A model generated the notes under the pieces. The model searched no databases and was not told the origin of the DNA. It was given only the letters and a program-made list of their open reading frames with translations. 58,469 nt of DNA from assembly GCF_019634845.1 (NCBI RefSeq), contig NZ_JAHCAQ010000020.1, positions 1 to 58,469 of the forward strand, written 5' to 3'. Shown in pieces: positions 8,412 to 16,031 of the stretch. Numbering within the stretch: position 1 is the stretch's first letter; each line of letters opens with the position of its first letter. The position numbers and the translations under genes were made by a program. Source of the stretch: Dokdonella sp. Lineage in GTDB: Bacteria > Pseudomonadota > Gammaproteobacteria > Xanthomonadales > Rhodanobacteraceae.

Positions 8412-11005
8412 GGCGCCCCCGCGGTTGCGGCGAGGATGCTGCGGTCGGCGATCGCGGCCTGCAGTGCGCGCTGCGCGGGTGTCGCCGCGCCCACGGCCTG
8501 CGGCCGATGCGTCGGTGCCTCGATCCAGCTCCGCACCACCTCGTCGCCGGGCCAGCGGAGCCCGCCGACGCCGCACGCGGCCAGCTCGTCGAGCAGCCCG
8601 CGCGCCACCACCAGCGGCTGCGCGCACAGCGCATCGTAGTCGACGAGCAGGCGCGGCCAGCCCAGGCTCGCCGCGAACGCGGCGCGCGTGTACTGCTCCC
8701 ACAGCGCCCAGGCCTGTGCGGGCGGCATCGCATCGCGCCGCACCAGCGAGGCGACGACGGCGTCCGGCTCGCGCACCACGTGCACGAACAGCGGGCGCGT
8801 CAGCAGCGGCAACAGTTCGCGCGCAACGAGGCACAGCCGTGGTTCCTTGATGAGCCATGGTCGCTGCGCATCGAACTCGGCGATGAGGGCGCCCACGCTG
8901 CGCCGAAACGCATCGACGGCGGCCGCGGGAGCCTGTGCGGGCGGTGTGCGCCAGTCGCCACCGGCCTGCGCCAGCCGCGTCAGGCAGGCGCCATGCAGAC
9001 GGCCCGATTCGTAGTGACCCTTGGGGTTGTCGGGGCCGACAAGGAGGTCCTCGGTCGGACCGACGTGGACGCCGAGGCGGGCCAGCAAGCCGGCCACGCT
9101 CGACGTGCCCGAGCGATGCATGCCGAGCACGACGAGCTGGCCGCTCGCCGGGCGGGCGAGCTGCAGCGGTCGGTGCGGCGCCGGCGGTGGCGGCGGTGGC
9201 GGCAACGGCGCGAGCGCGGTCAGGCGCGCGGCCAGCGCATCGGCGCTGACTTCGATGTCGTGTTCGTGTGCGAACGCCGCACCGGCCTCGGCGCGCTCGC
9301 CGGGGTTGCGACACTGCAGCCGCGCCGCGCGCAAGGCGGCGACCAGCGCGTCGCGCTCGGGCTCGGCCCAGCCCAGGCCGTGGCGCGGATCGATGGCGCG
9401 GCGCGCCGCCACGGCGATGCCGTGCGCACGCGCGAGCACTCCGTTGCTGCCGTAGGCGGTGGCGACGAGGGTCAGGCCGCAGGCCAGTGCCTCGGCCACC
9501 ATCGGATCGTGGCCGGCGCCGCGTCGCGCGGCGACGTAGACATCGCCACTGCACAGGAACTGCGCGCGCTGGTGCCAGGGCCACTGCCAATCACGCAACA
9601 CGCGGATGCGCGCGTCCTCGCCAACCTGCTGCGCCAGCAGCGCGGCCAGCGTGGCCTGCGCCGGACCACGCACATGCAGCAGCAGGACGACCTCGGCCGC
9701 GGCGTCGAACGCGGCGCGGAACGATTCGATCAGCAGCTCCGGTGCGTCGCGCAGCGCATCCTCGACCACGGCGAGGAACACGCAGCGGCCACGCGGATCG
9801 CGCAGGCCCGGCACCTGCGGATGGCAATAGTCGGCGTCCACGCCCAGCGGCAGCAGCTCGATCGGCGTGCGCACGCCGGCAGCCACGAAGGCCTCGCGCT
9901 GGAACGCATCGGGCACCAGCAGCAGATCGAGCGCGCGGCTGCCGTCGCACCATGCCGATGGCACGCGGTCCCACTCGCCGCAGGCCAGCGCCACGCGCCG
10001 GCGTCCGGCCGCACGAGCGAAATGGTCGCCGCCGGCGCAGACCAGCGCGATGTCGGCCGGTGGCTGCCAGCGCAGGCCGGCGGCGAGCTCAAGCCGGAAA
10101 TCCTGAGCATCGAGGATCTCGTCGGCGACGCCGGCGTAACTCGCGCGCAGGCCACGCGCATCGAGCCGGCGCAGCAGCAGGCGGGTCCACTGCGCGTACG
10201 CCGCATCGCCGCGCGTGACGCCCTGCCACAGCACGTTGCCGCGGTAGTGCGCGTACAGGCGACCGAGCCAGCGCGCGGCGAAGGTGGCGCGGCTCGCGGT
10301 CCACAGCCGCTGGCGGAAACCGCCATCGTCGCGCGTGGAGGCGTGTTGGTCGTGACGCAACGTCACCGTGCCGGCATTGAGCGTGGCGATGCCGAGCTCG
10401 GCCGCCCGCAGGCAATAGTCGGTGTCCTCGAAATAACTGTGGAAGGCCTCGTCGAGACCGCCGATGCGGTCGAGGCAATCGCGGCGGATGTAGGCCAGTG
10501 CGAACGCGACCTGCTGCACGCGCCGCACGCGCCGGTACTGGCCGACCTCGCGCTCGACCCGACCGGCCTCGGTCTGCTGGCCCCACAGTCCGTCGGCCTC
10601 GATGAATCCACCCGCGTGGTACAGGCGCCCTTCCGCCTCGGGTCCAAGCAGGCGACAGCCGACGATGCCGACATCGGGCGCGACGTAGGCCGCATCGCGC
10701 AGGCGTCCGAGCCAGTCGGCCTGCGTGAACACGAGATCGTTGTTGAGCAGCACCACGTCGGCATCGGGCCCCGCCGCGGCAATGCCGGCGTTCATGCCGC
10801 GCACGAAGCCCCGGTTCTCGCCGAGGCTGACGACCTGCACGCGCCCGGCATAGGCCTGCAGCGCGGTCGCAGTCTCGTCGCTGCTGCCGTTGTCGACGAC
10901 GATGACACGTGCCGCGAACAGGTCGCTGGCCAGCAACGAGTCGAGGCAGGCCCGCGTCGTCGGCCACTGGTTCCAGGCCAGCACGATGAGCGCGGCGTCG
11001 CGCAT
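8408..11005 (-). CDS. Trifunctional fusion: GT2 glycosyltransferase - GT4-like domain - sulfotransferase-like domain
   Basis: An 865-residue multidomain protein. Residues 1-250 are a GT2 domain (LIVLAWNQWPTTRACLDSLL, VVDNGSSDET, LNNDLVF, YFEDTDYCLRAAE). Residues about 300-600 resemble a GT-B transferase: PIELLPLGVDADYC and DPMVAEALACGLTLVATAYG stand where GT4 enzymes have the donor-site helix. A poly-proline linker (seven Pro in a row) near 620 leads to a sulfotransferase-like P-loop domain, VVLGMHRSGTSSVAGLL, with a later VHVVREPDAVVASLVRRD segment typical of the PAPS 3'-phosphate site. It may add a sugar and then sulfate it; that coupling is inference. A start at 11005 (MRDAALIVLAWN) is two bases after the upstream stop. 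Confidence 0.82.
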   Translation of the reverse strand: MRDAALIVLAWNQWPTTRACLDSLLASDLFAARVIVVDNGSSDETATALQAYAGRVQVVSLGENRGFVRGMNAGIAAAGPDADVVLLNNDLVFTQADWLGRLRDAAYVAPDVGIVGCRLLGPEAEGRLYHAGGFIEADGLWGQQTEAGRVEREVGQYRRVRRVQQVAFALAYIRRDCLDRIGGLDEAFHSYFEDTDYCLRAAELGIATLNAGTVTLRHDQHASTRDDGGFRQRLWTASRATFAARWLGRLYAHYRGNVLWQGVTRGDAAYAQWTRLLLRRLDARGLRASYAGVADEILDAQDFRLELAAGLRWQPPADIALVCAGGDHFARAAGRRRVALACGEWDRVPSAWCDGSRALDLLLVPDAFQREAFVAAGVRTPIELLPLGVDADYCHPQVPGLRDPRGRCVFLAVVEDALRDAPELLIESFRAAFDAAAEVVLLLHVRGPAQATLAALLAQQVGEDARIRVLRDWQWPWHQRAQFLCSGDVYVAARRGAGHDPMVAEALACGLTLVATAYGSNGVLARAHGIAVAARRAIDPRHGLGWAEPERDALVAALRAARLQCRNPGERAEAGAAFAHEHDIEVSADALAARLTALAPLPPPPPPPAPHRPLQLARPASGQLVVLGMHRSGTSSVAGLLARLGVHVGPTEDLLVGPDNPKGHYESGRLHGACLTRLAQAGGDWRTPPAQAPAAAVDAFRRSVGALIAEFDAQRPWLIKEPRLCLVARELLPLLTRPLFVHVVREPDAVVASLVRRDAMPPAQAWALWEQYTRAAFAASLGWPRLLVDYDALCAQPLVVARGLLDELAACGVGGLRWPGDEVVRSWIEAPTHRPQAVGAATPAQRALQAAIADRSILAATAGAP

Positions 11006-11007
11006 GC

Positions 11008-11301
11008 TCAGCCCCGCGCCGCCGCTTCGGCCGACCAGGTCAAGGTGAGCAGGCGATCGAGTTCGTCGAGTGCGTAGGTCGTGGGTTCCAGACGCAGCAG
11101 GGCCGCGCCGCGCGCGGTCGCCGCCGCTGCGCCGCGCACGCGCGCAAGCTCGCCGGCCAGGCGCGCACCGTCGAGCCGCGCGTCTGGTGCCTGCGCCAGA
11201 CGCGCGAGCAGCACGACGAGCTCGGCCGGCGACAGTCGCAGGCGCCGCGCCAACGCCAGCAGTCGCGGCCCGCCGAAGGTGGCTTGCGCGTCGGCGTTCA
11301 T
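11008..11301 (-). CDS. Small helical protein of unknown function in polysaccharide operon
   Basis: A 97-residue Ala/Leu/Arg-rich protein beginning MNADAQATFGGPRLLALARR. It is predicted to be mostly helical and has no signal peptide, membrane span or cysteine. I do not recognise a family. It is clearly part of the operon: its ATG overlaps the stop of the ABC ATPase gene as ATGA, and its stop is two bases before the trifunctional transferase gene. The position between exporter ATPase and transferase suggests a chaperone or adaptor, but nothing in the sequence proves that. Confidence 0.6.
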   Translation of the reverse strand: MNADAQATFGGPRLLALARRLRLSPAELVVLLARLAQAPDARLDGARLAGELARVRGAAAATARGAALLRLEPTTYALDELDRLLTLTWSAEAAARG

Positions 11302-12005
11302 GCCGCCGCCGGCGCGGGCTGCGCGGCCTGCCGATAGGCGGCCAGCACGGCGTCGCGCTCGCCCTCGAGCACGCTGCGACCATGTTCGATCCACAGCACG
11401 CGATCGCAACGCTGCGCGATCTGGTCCTCGCTGTGGCTCACCAGCACGACCGTCTGGCCCTCGCCCATGCGCGCCCGCAGCGCAGCGCCCGACTTGCGCT
11501 GGAATTCGGCATCACCCACCGCGAGCACCTCGTCGATGAGCAACACGTCGGGCTCGGCCTGCATTGCCACCGAGAACGCCAGGCGCATGTTCATGCCGGC
11601 CGAGTAGGTTGAAATCGGCTGCTCGAAGAAATCGCCGAGTTCGGAGAACTCGCGGATCGCGGGCAGGCGCGCGGTGATCTCACGCCGACGCAAACCGAGC
11701 AGCAGTCCCGACAGGATCGCGTTGTCGCGCCCCGACAGATACGGCACGAAGCCGAGCGACAGCGACATCAGCTGGCACGACACGTTGCGCCGCCGCACCT
11801 GGCCGCGATCGGGCACGAGGATGCCGGCCAGGACGCGCAGCAGCGTGCTCTTGCCGGCTCCGTTGCGACCGACCACGCCCAGGCGTTCGCCGCGCCGCAG
11901 CTGCAGGCTGACATCCTCCAGCGCCCAGAACCGGCCGCCGCCCATGCTGCGTTGCGCATGGAACGCGATGCCGACGTGTTCGAGCTCGACGATGATGTCG
12001 CTCAT
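11298..12005 (-). CDS. Polysaccharide ABC exporter, ATP-binding subunit (Wzt/TagH type, short form)
   Basis: A 235-residue ATPase. Walker A is GRNGAGKST, the signature is YSAGMNMRLAF (the variant typical of Wzt/TagH/KpsT exporters), Walker B is VLLIDEVLAVGD and the switch histidine lies in VSHS. It drives export of an undecaprenyl-linked glycan across the inner membrane together with the permease encoded 1 nt upstream. It lacks the C-terminal carbohydrate-binding domain of long Wzt proteins, so chain-end recognition, if any, must come from another protein. The start at 12005 is set by MSDIIVELEHVGIAF. Confidence 0.92.
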   Translation of the reverse strand: MSDIIVELEHVGIAFHAQRSMGGGRFWALEDVSLQLRRGERLGVVGRNGAGKSTLLRVLAGILVPDRGQVRRRNVSCQLMSLSLGFVPYLSGRDNAILSGLLLGLRRREITARLPAIREFSELGDFFEQPISTYSAGMNMRLAFSVAMQAEPDVLLIDEVLAVGDAEFQRKSGAALRARMGEGQTVVLVSHSEDQIAQRCDRVLWIEHGRSVLEGERDAVLAAYRQAAQPAPAAA

Positions 12006-12006
12006 G

Positions 12007-12768
12007 TCAGTTGGCCAGCTTGGGGAAACGCGGCGCCATCCAGCGCACGAACAGCACGCCGGCCGCGCACAGCACGATCGAGATCGCGTAGATCTTGGCC
12101 AGGCCGACCCAGTTGGGCAACTGGTTGTGCATGAGGATCGCGCGCGCATCGTCCATGACCACGGCCACCGGATTGATCGCCATGAGCCACTTGAGACTGT
12201 CGGGCACCTGGCTGAGCGGGAACACCACGCCCGACAGGAACATCACCACGGTCAGCACCTGTTCGATCACGAAGCGCAGGTCGGGCACCAGCGGCACCAC
12301 TGCCGACACCACGAAGCCGACTCCGGCGCCGGCGAGGAACACCGCGAGGAACAGGATCGGCAACGCCCAGTACTTGTCGTTGGGTGGATAGCCCAGTGCC
12401 CACAGAATCGCGACCAGCAGCACGAAGATGAAGCAGAACTTGACCGTGTCCGACAGCATCGCCACCAACGGAAACACCAGCGGCGGCAGCGGCACCTGGC
12501 GCACCATCGGCAGGTTCGACCAGATCGCGTAACCGCCATGCGTGATGCACGACTTCATCCACTGCCACAGTGTGATGCCAACGAGCAGGAACGGGATGTA
12601 GTCGGGTCCGCCGGTCTTGAGGATCACGTCGAACACGAGCCAGAACGCAGCCATCATCATGGCCGGATCGAGGATCCACCACAGCAGGCCGAGATAGCTG
12701 CGCGCGGTTTCGGCGCGCAGCTCGGCATAGGTACTGAACAGGACGAGTTCAACGAGGTGGCGGCGCAT
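12007..12768 (-). CDS. Polysaccharide ABC exporter, permease subunit (Wzm/TagG type)
   Basis: A 253-residue ABC-2 type permease with about six hydrophobic segments. The N-terminus carries AETARSYLGLLWWILDP, the conserved amphipathic gate-helix region of Wzm/TagG/KpsM permeases. It is the membrane half of the exporter whose ATPase follows after 1 nt. Together they would move a lipid-linked O-antigen or exopolysaccharide to the periplasm. It lies 60 nt downstream of the GT39-like gene in the same operon. Confidence 0.9.
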   Translation of the reverse strand: MRRHLVELVLFSTYAELRAETARSYLGLLWWILDPAMMMAAFWLVFDVILKTGGPDYIPFLLVGITLWQWMKSCITHGGYAIWSNLPMVRQVPLPPLVFPLVAMLSDTVKFCFIFVLLVAILWALGYPPNDKYWALPILFLAVFLAGAGVGFVVSAVVPLVPDLRFVIEQVLTVVMFLSGVVFPLSQVPDSLKWLMAINPVAVVMDDARAILMHNQLPNWVGLAKIYAISIVLCAAGVLFVRWMAPRFPKLAN

Positions 12769-12828
12769 CGGCAGGACATGGCGAAAACGTCGCCCAGAAT
12801 AACCGATTCCGCGCGCCGCCCGCCTGGA

Positions 12829-14214
12829 TCACGGTGTGCACGGATGGTCGAGCGCGACCGGTGCGAAGGCAAGGAACAGCAACGCGGCGGCCAGTGCCGT
12901 AGCTGTGAGCAGGCGCGGCGCGGTAGGCGCGAACGCAGCCACGGCGCGGCGCGGCGCCACGCCACGCGCGAGCGCATCGCCGGCCAGGCCGCACAGGAAA
13001 GGCAGCATCGGCAGCAGGAAGCGCGCCTTGACATGGATGAACGCAAACAGCGCCAACTGGCAGGCGATCAGCAGCGCGACCACCCGCTCGAGCATGCCGA
13101 TGCGGCGCCGCCAGCAGGCCAGGCCGAACGCCGCCGCGCCGAGGATCAGCGCATGGCTGGCCTCGCTCAGCCAGGTCAGGCTGCGCGTGAGCCAGGCTGG
13201 ACTGTGGTAGACCGACAGCTGGCCGGCGCAGGCCGGCCCCGGCAACTGCGACACCAGCAGCGTCTTGGCGTTGAACAGGCGGAAATACTGCCGGCCAAGC
13301 TGCGCCGTCAACACCGTGCCGAGGCCGTGCGCTTCGACATAGCCGCGCACCTTGTCGCGATACACGGCATTGCGCTGCTGCGGCGTGGCGCCACTGGCGA
13401 GGAAGGCCGGCAGCTCGACCCCGCCCATGTCCTGCACGTAGTCGCTGCGCCAGCGATCGGTGAGGCCGACCCACAGGTTGTAGACCGAGCTGTCGGCGAT
13501 CATCGGCGTGCCGTACTGGCGCCAGCCGTGCACGAGCGCCGGGGCGGTGACGAGGCCGATGCCGCAGACGAAGGCCGCGCCGGCCCGCCAGCCGGCGCTG
13601 GGCCGCGCGCGCTGCACGAACATGAGCAGGAACAACGGCCAGAACACGCTGAGCAGGCTCTTGGCCAGCAGCGCCAGGCCCACGCCGAGGCCGGCCAGCA
13701 GGGCGGTGACGCTGGCGCGCGCCGATGCGTCAGCGGCCTGCAACTGCCCGCGCGCGCGCGCCAGCAGGCGCAACGCGGCCAGCAGCAACAGCAGGTGCGG
13801 GATCTCGGGCCACAGCCAGTGGGCGTAGGCGGCGATCTGCGGACTGAGCAGGAACAGCGCGGCGGCCCAGTTGGCGGCCGCCACGCTGCCGCCCAGATCC
13901 CGCCACAGGCCGCGCAGCAGCCAGCCGCAGCCGACCAGCAGCAGTGTCTGCGCGATCTGCACCACCAAGAGCTGCGGCCCGAACACGGCATACAGCGCCG
14001 CCAGCAGCAACGGCTGCAGCGGCGGCCAGATCGAGCTCGGCATCCACGCCCCACCGGCCAGGATCGCCAGCGCCGTGTTCTGGTAACCCTGCTCGTCGCC
14101 GACCAGGGCCTTGGCGCCGTGGCCGTAATAGGCGTACCACAGCAGCGCCTGGCTCAGCGCGAACAGCGCGACGAAAGCCAGCGCCGCGCCGCGATGGCGC
14201 ACGCGCAGCCTCAC
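12829..14214 (-). CDS. GT39-like membrane glycosyltransferase (GT-C fold)
   Basis: A 461-residue multi-spanning membrane protein with at least nine hydrophobic segments. The first periplasmic loop contains VGDEQGYQN, the acidic motif expected in GT-C enzymes that use polyprenyl-phosphate sugars, and RFLLPMLPFLCGLA near the C-terminus is typical of the ArnT/PMT superfamily. It probably modifies a lipid or polysaccharide on the periplasmic face. It precedes the Wzm/Wzt genes, consistent with a decorating role on the exported glycan. Donor and acceptor cannot be read from the sequence. Confidence 0.82.
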   Translation of the reverse strand: MRLRVRHRGAALAFVALFALSQALLWYAYYGHGAKALVGDEQGYQNTALAILAGGAWMPSSIWPPLQPLLLAALYAVFGPQLLVVQIAQTLLLVGCGWLLRGLWRDLGGSVAAANWAAALFLLSPQIAAYAHWLWPEIPHLLLLLAALRLLARARGQLQAADASARASVTALLAGLGVGLALLAKSLLSVFWPLFLLMFVQRARPSAGWRAGAAFVCGIGLVTAPALVHGWRQYGTPMIADSSVYNLWVGLTDRWRSDYVQDMGGVELPAFLASGATPQQRNAVYRDKVRGYVEAHGLGTVLTAQLGRQYFRLFNAKTLLVSQLPGPACAGQLSVYHSPAWLTRSLTWLSEASHALILGAAAFGLACWRRRIGMLERVVALLIACQLALFAFIHVKARFLLPMLPFLCGLAGDALARGVAPRRAVAAFAPTAPRLLTATALAAALLFLAFAPVALDHPCTP

Positions 14215-14254
14215 GCCACCACCATCGCGCGGACGGCGCCGTGCGCCGCAACGA

Positions 14255-14803
14255 TCAACGCTGCGCGTCTACGGCTGGCGGAGTCGGTGCCGCCGGCCCG
14301 GCCGGTGCGGCTGCAGCAGGCGCTGCGCCACGCGGGCGCACCTTGGCCGGGGCATGGAATACCGGCGAGAAGCGCTCGTGCGCGCCGCTGGTGGAAATGC
14401 CCTCGATGTAGTACCAGTAGTCCTTGCACGGATCGATGCTGTCGTCGCGGTATTCGTACTTGTGGGTTTCGTCCGAGGTGCCGGCGCCGAGGATCGATTC
14501 GGCCGTGAGCTTGGTGAACGGACCCGCTTCGGCATCGCCGCGGAACACATCGAAACCGAAGTTGTTCTGCTCGCTGGCGGTGGTCCAGCGTGCGGTGTTG
14601 GCGACGCGCTGCTCGGCGGGCAGCTTCGACTGGTCGCCGCAATCGCCTTCGGGGACTTCCTTGGCTGGCGCGGCGGGGGCGGCGGTCGCAGCGGGCTTGG
14701 CCGGTGCGGGCGCAGCGGCCGGCGGCGCGCTCGCTTCGGGAGCGGAGGGAGCGCACGCAGCGAGCGTGCAGGCGATCAGGGCCGCAAGAACTTGGCTGCG
14801 CAT
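14255..14803 (-). CDS. Lipoprotein with a fibronectin-III-like region
   Basis: A 182-residue protein with a lipoprotein signal peptide, lipobox LAAC with Cys17, so it is probably acylated and membrane-anchored. An Ala/Pro-rich linker (residues 20-50) leads to a compact domain of about 90 residues: ARWTTASEQNNFGFDVFRG, DPCKDYWYYIEGIS. Its W..A.E.NN.GF.V.R pattern matches fibronectin type III-like domains of bacterial surface proteins. A second Pro/Ala-rich tail follows. It is the first gene of the leftward operon and divergent from the transglutaminase-like gene. Role unknown. Confidence 0.7.
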   Translation of the reverse strand: MRSQVLAALIACTLAACAPSAPEASAPPAAAPAPAKPAATAAPAAPAKEVPEGDCGDQSKLPAEQRVANTARWTTASEQNNFGFDVFRGDAEAGPFTKLTAESILGAGTSDETHKYEYRDDSIDPCKDYWYYIEGISTSGAHERFSPVFHAPAKVRPRGAAPAAAAPAGPAAPTPPAVDAQR

Positions 14804-14864
14804 GGCGAAATTCCCCTGCAGGGTGGACTGGACATCGGTCGTGGCCGGCAACGATAGTGCGCCG
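14804..14864. promoter_or_regulatory. Shared divergent upstream region of the two polysaccharide operons
   Basis: Only 61 bp separate the start codons of the leftward (lipoprotein) and rightward (transglutaminase-like) operons, so both promoters must lie here or inside the neighbouring genes. A short CCTGCAGG palindrome lies in its left part and a GATAGT -10-like hexamer faces the rightward operon. No convincing -35 can be assigned. The arrangement would allow joint regulation of the whole locus. Confidence 0.35.
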
Positions 14865-16031
14865 ATGCTTCCTCGCGCAACCGCCCTAGCCGGGCGCCGC
14901 CACCGCCTGATCCTGAGCCTGCTGCTGGCCCTGCTGGCGGCGCCGCTGGCGCAGGCCCTGGAATGGCAGGTCGAGGTCACGCCGGTCGGCGAGCTGTATC
15001 CGGCCCTGCACTGGTCGGCACGGGCGGGCGGCGGCGACGGTCTCGTCGCAGTGGTCGTCAACGGCGCAAGGGCCGGGACCGAGCTGCGTGCGCGGCTCAC
15101 GACGCCGGGCCTGCGCGCGCCCGCCGTGGCCGTCGCCACGGCGACCGGCGGCGAGGTCATCCTGCGACCACGCCTGGTGTGGGATGCGAGCGCCCTGCGC
15201 GAGGTCGACACGGTGCGACGGCAGCGCCTGCAGGTCACGCTCGACGCTGGCGATCAGGTGCTGCAGCGCCAACTCGAGGTACGCCTGCACCCACTCGACG
15301 AAGCGGCCTACTACATCCGTGACGGCGCCGTGCGGGTCGACCTGTCGTGGGCGTTCGCGGCCTACGTCGATCCACTCGATCCGGCAATCGACCTGCTGCT
15401 GGCCGACGCCGACCGGCTCGCGGCGGGCCGCGCTGGCGACAGCGATGGCGCGCCGCCGGCGCAGCGCCGTTTACGTGGCGCCTGGGCCGCGCTGGCCGCG
15501 CGCGGCGTGCGCTACGACGCCACCGATCCGGCACTGGCGCGCGGCCCAGCGGTGTGGAGCCAGCGCGTGCGCTCGGCCAGCCAGGTGTTGCGCGAGCGGC
15601 GCGCCAACTGCATCGACGGCAGCGTGCTGGTCGCATCGCTGCTCGAGCGCATGGGCTTGCGCGCACAGATCGTGCTGGTGCCGGGCCATGCCTTCGTCGG
15701 CTATCAGGTGCCAGGCGGCACGACGATGGTCCATCTCGAAACGACCCTGCTCGGCGCGGTCGATTTCGATGCCGCCCTGCGCGCGGGCCGGCAGCGCTGG
15801 CGCCGGGCCGCGCCCCGCCTCGATGGTCACCACGCGCCGGACTATGCGTTGATCGATGTCGGCACTGCGCGCAGCTATGGCATCATCCCGCTCGGCGCGG
15901 CGCTGCGCGATGCCGAAGCAGACGCGGTGCCGGGCACGGGAGGGGCGGATGTCGCGTCATGCGCGACGGGATCGCCCGCCGCTCAAGGAAGCCAACGTTG
16001 TGAAACCCGATCCAGCCACTCCCGACCTTGA
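14865..16031 (+). CDS. Exported transglutaminase-like (cysteine peptidase fold) protein
   Basis: A 388-residue protein with an N-terminal signal peptide (hydrophobic core LILSLLLALLAAPLAQA). An N-terminal beta-rich domain is followed by a transglutaminase-like core: Cys in RRANCIDGSVLVASLL, His in PGHAFVGY and Asp in ALIDVGTARS give a plausible Cys-His-Asp triad. It is probably periplasmic or surface-acting, cutting or modifying a peptide. The last 40 residues look unstructured and overlap the next gene by 83 nt. First gene of the rightward operon. Confidence 0.75.
   Translation: MLPRATALAGRRHRLILSLLLALLAAPLAQALEWQVEVTPVGELYPALHWSARAGGGDGLVAVVVNGARAGTELRARLTTPGLRAPAVAVATATGGEVILRPRLVWDASALREVDTVRRQRLQVTLDAGDQVLQRQLEVRLHPLDEAAYYIRDGAVRVDLSWAFAAYVDPLDPAIDLLLADADRLAAGRAGDSDGAPPAQRRLRGAWAALAARGVRYDATDPALARGPAVWSQRVRSASQVLRERRANCIDGSVLVASLLERMGLRAQIVLVPGHAFVGYQVPGGTTMVHLETTLLGAVDFDAALRAGRQRWRRAAPRLDGHHAPDYALIDVGTARSYGIIPLGAALRDAEADAVPGTGGADVASCATGSPAAQGSQRCETRSSHSRP

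Noticed and set aside
8213-11077. Long plus-strand frame opposite the trifunctional transferase
   Set aside because: Same antisense GC effect; composition is Arg/Ala/Gln-rich without motifs, and the minus strand has three clear domains.
11674-14508. Long plus-strand frame across the ABC exporter and GT39-like genes
   Set aside because: It runs across three well-supported minus-strand genes and has the composition of noncoding high-GC frames.
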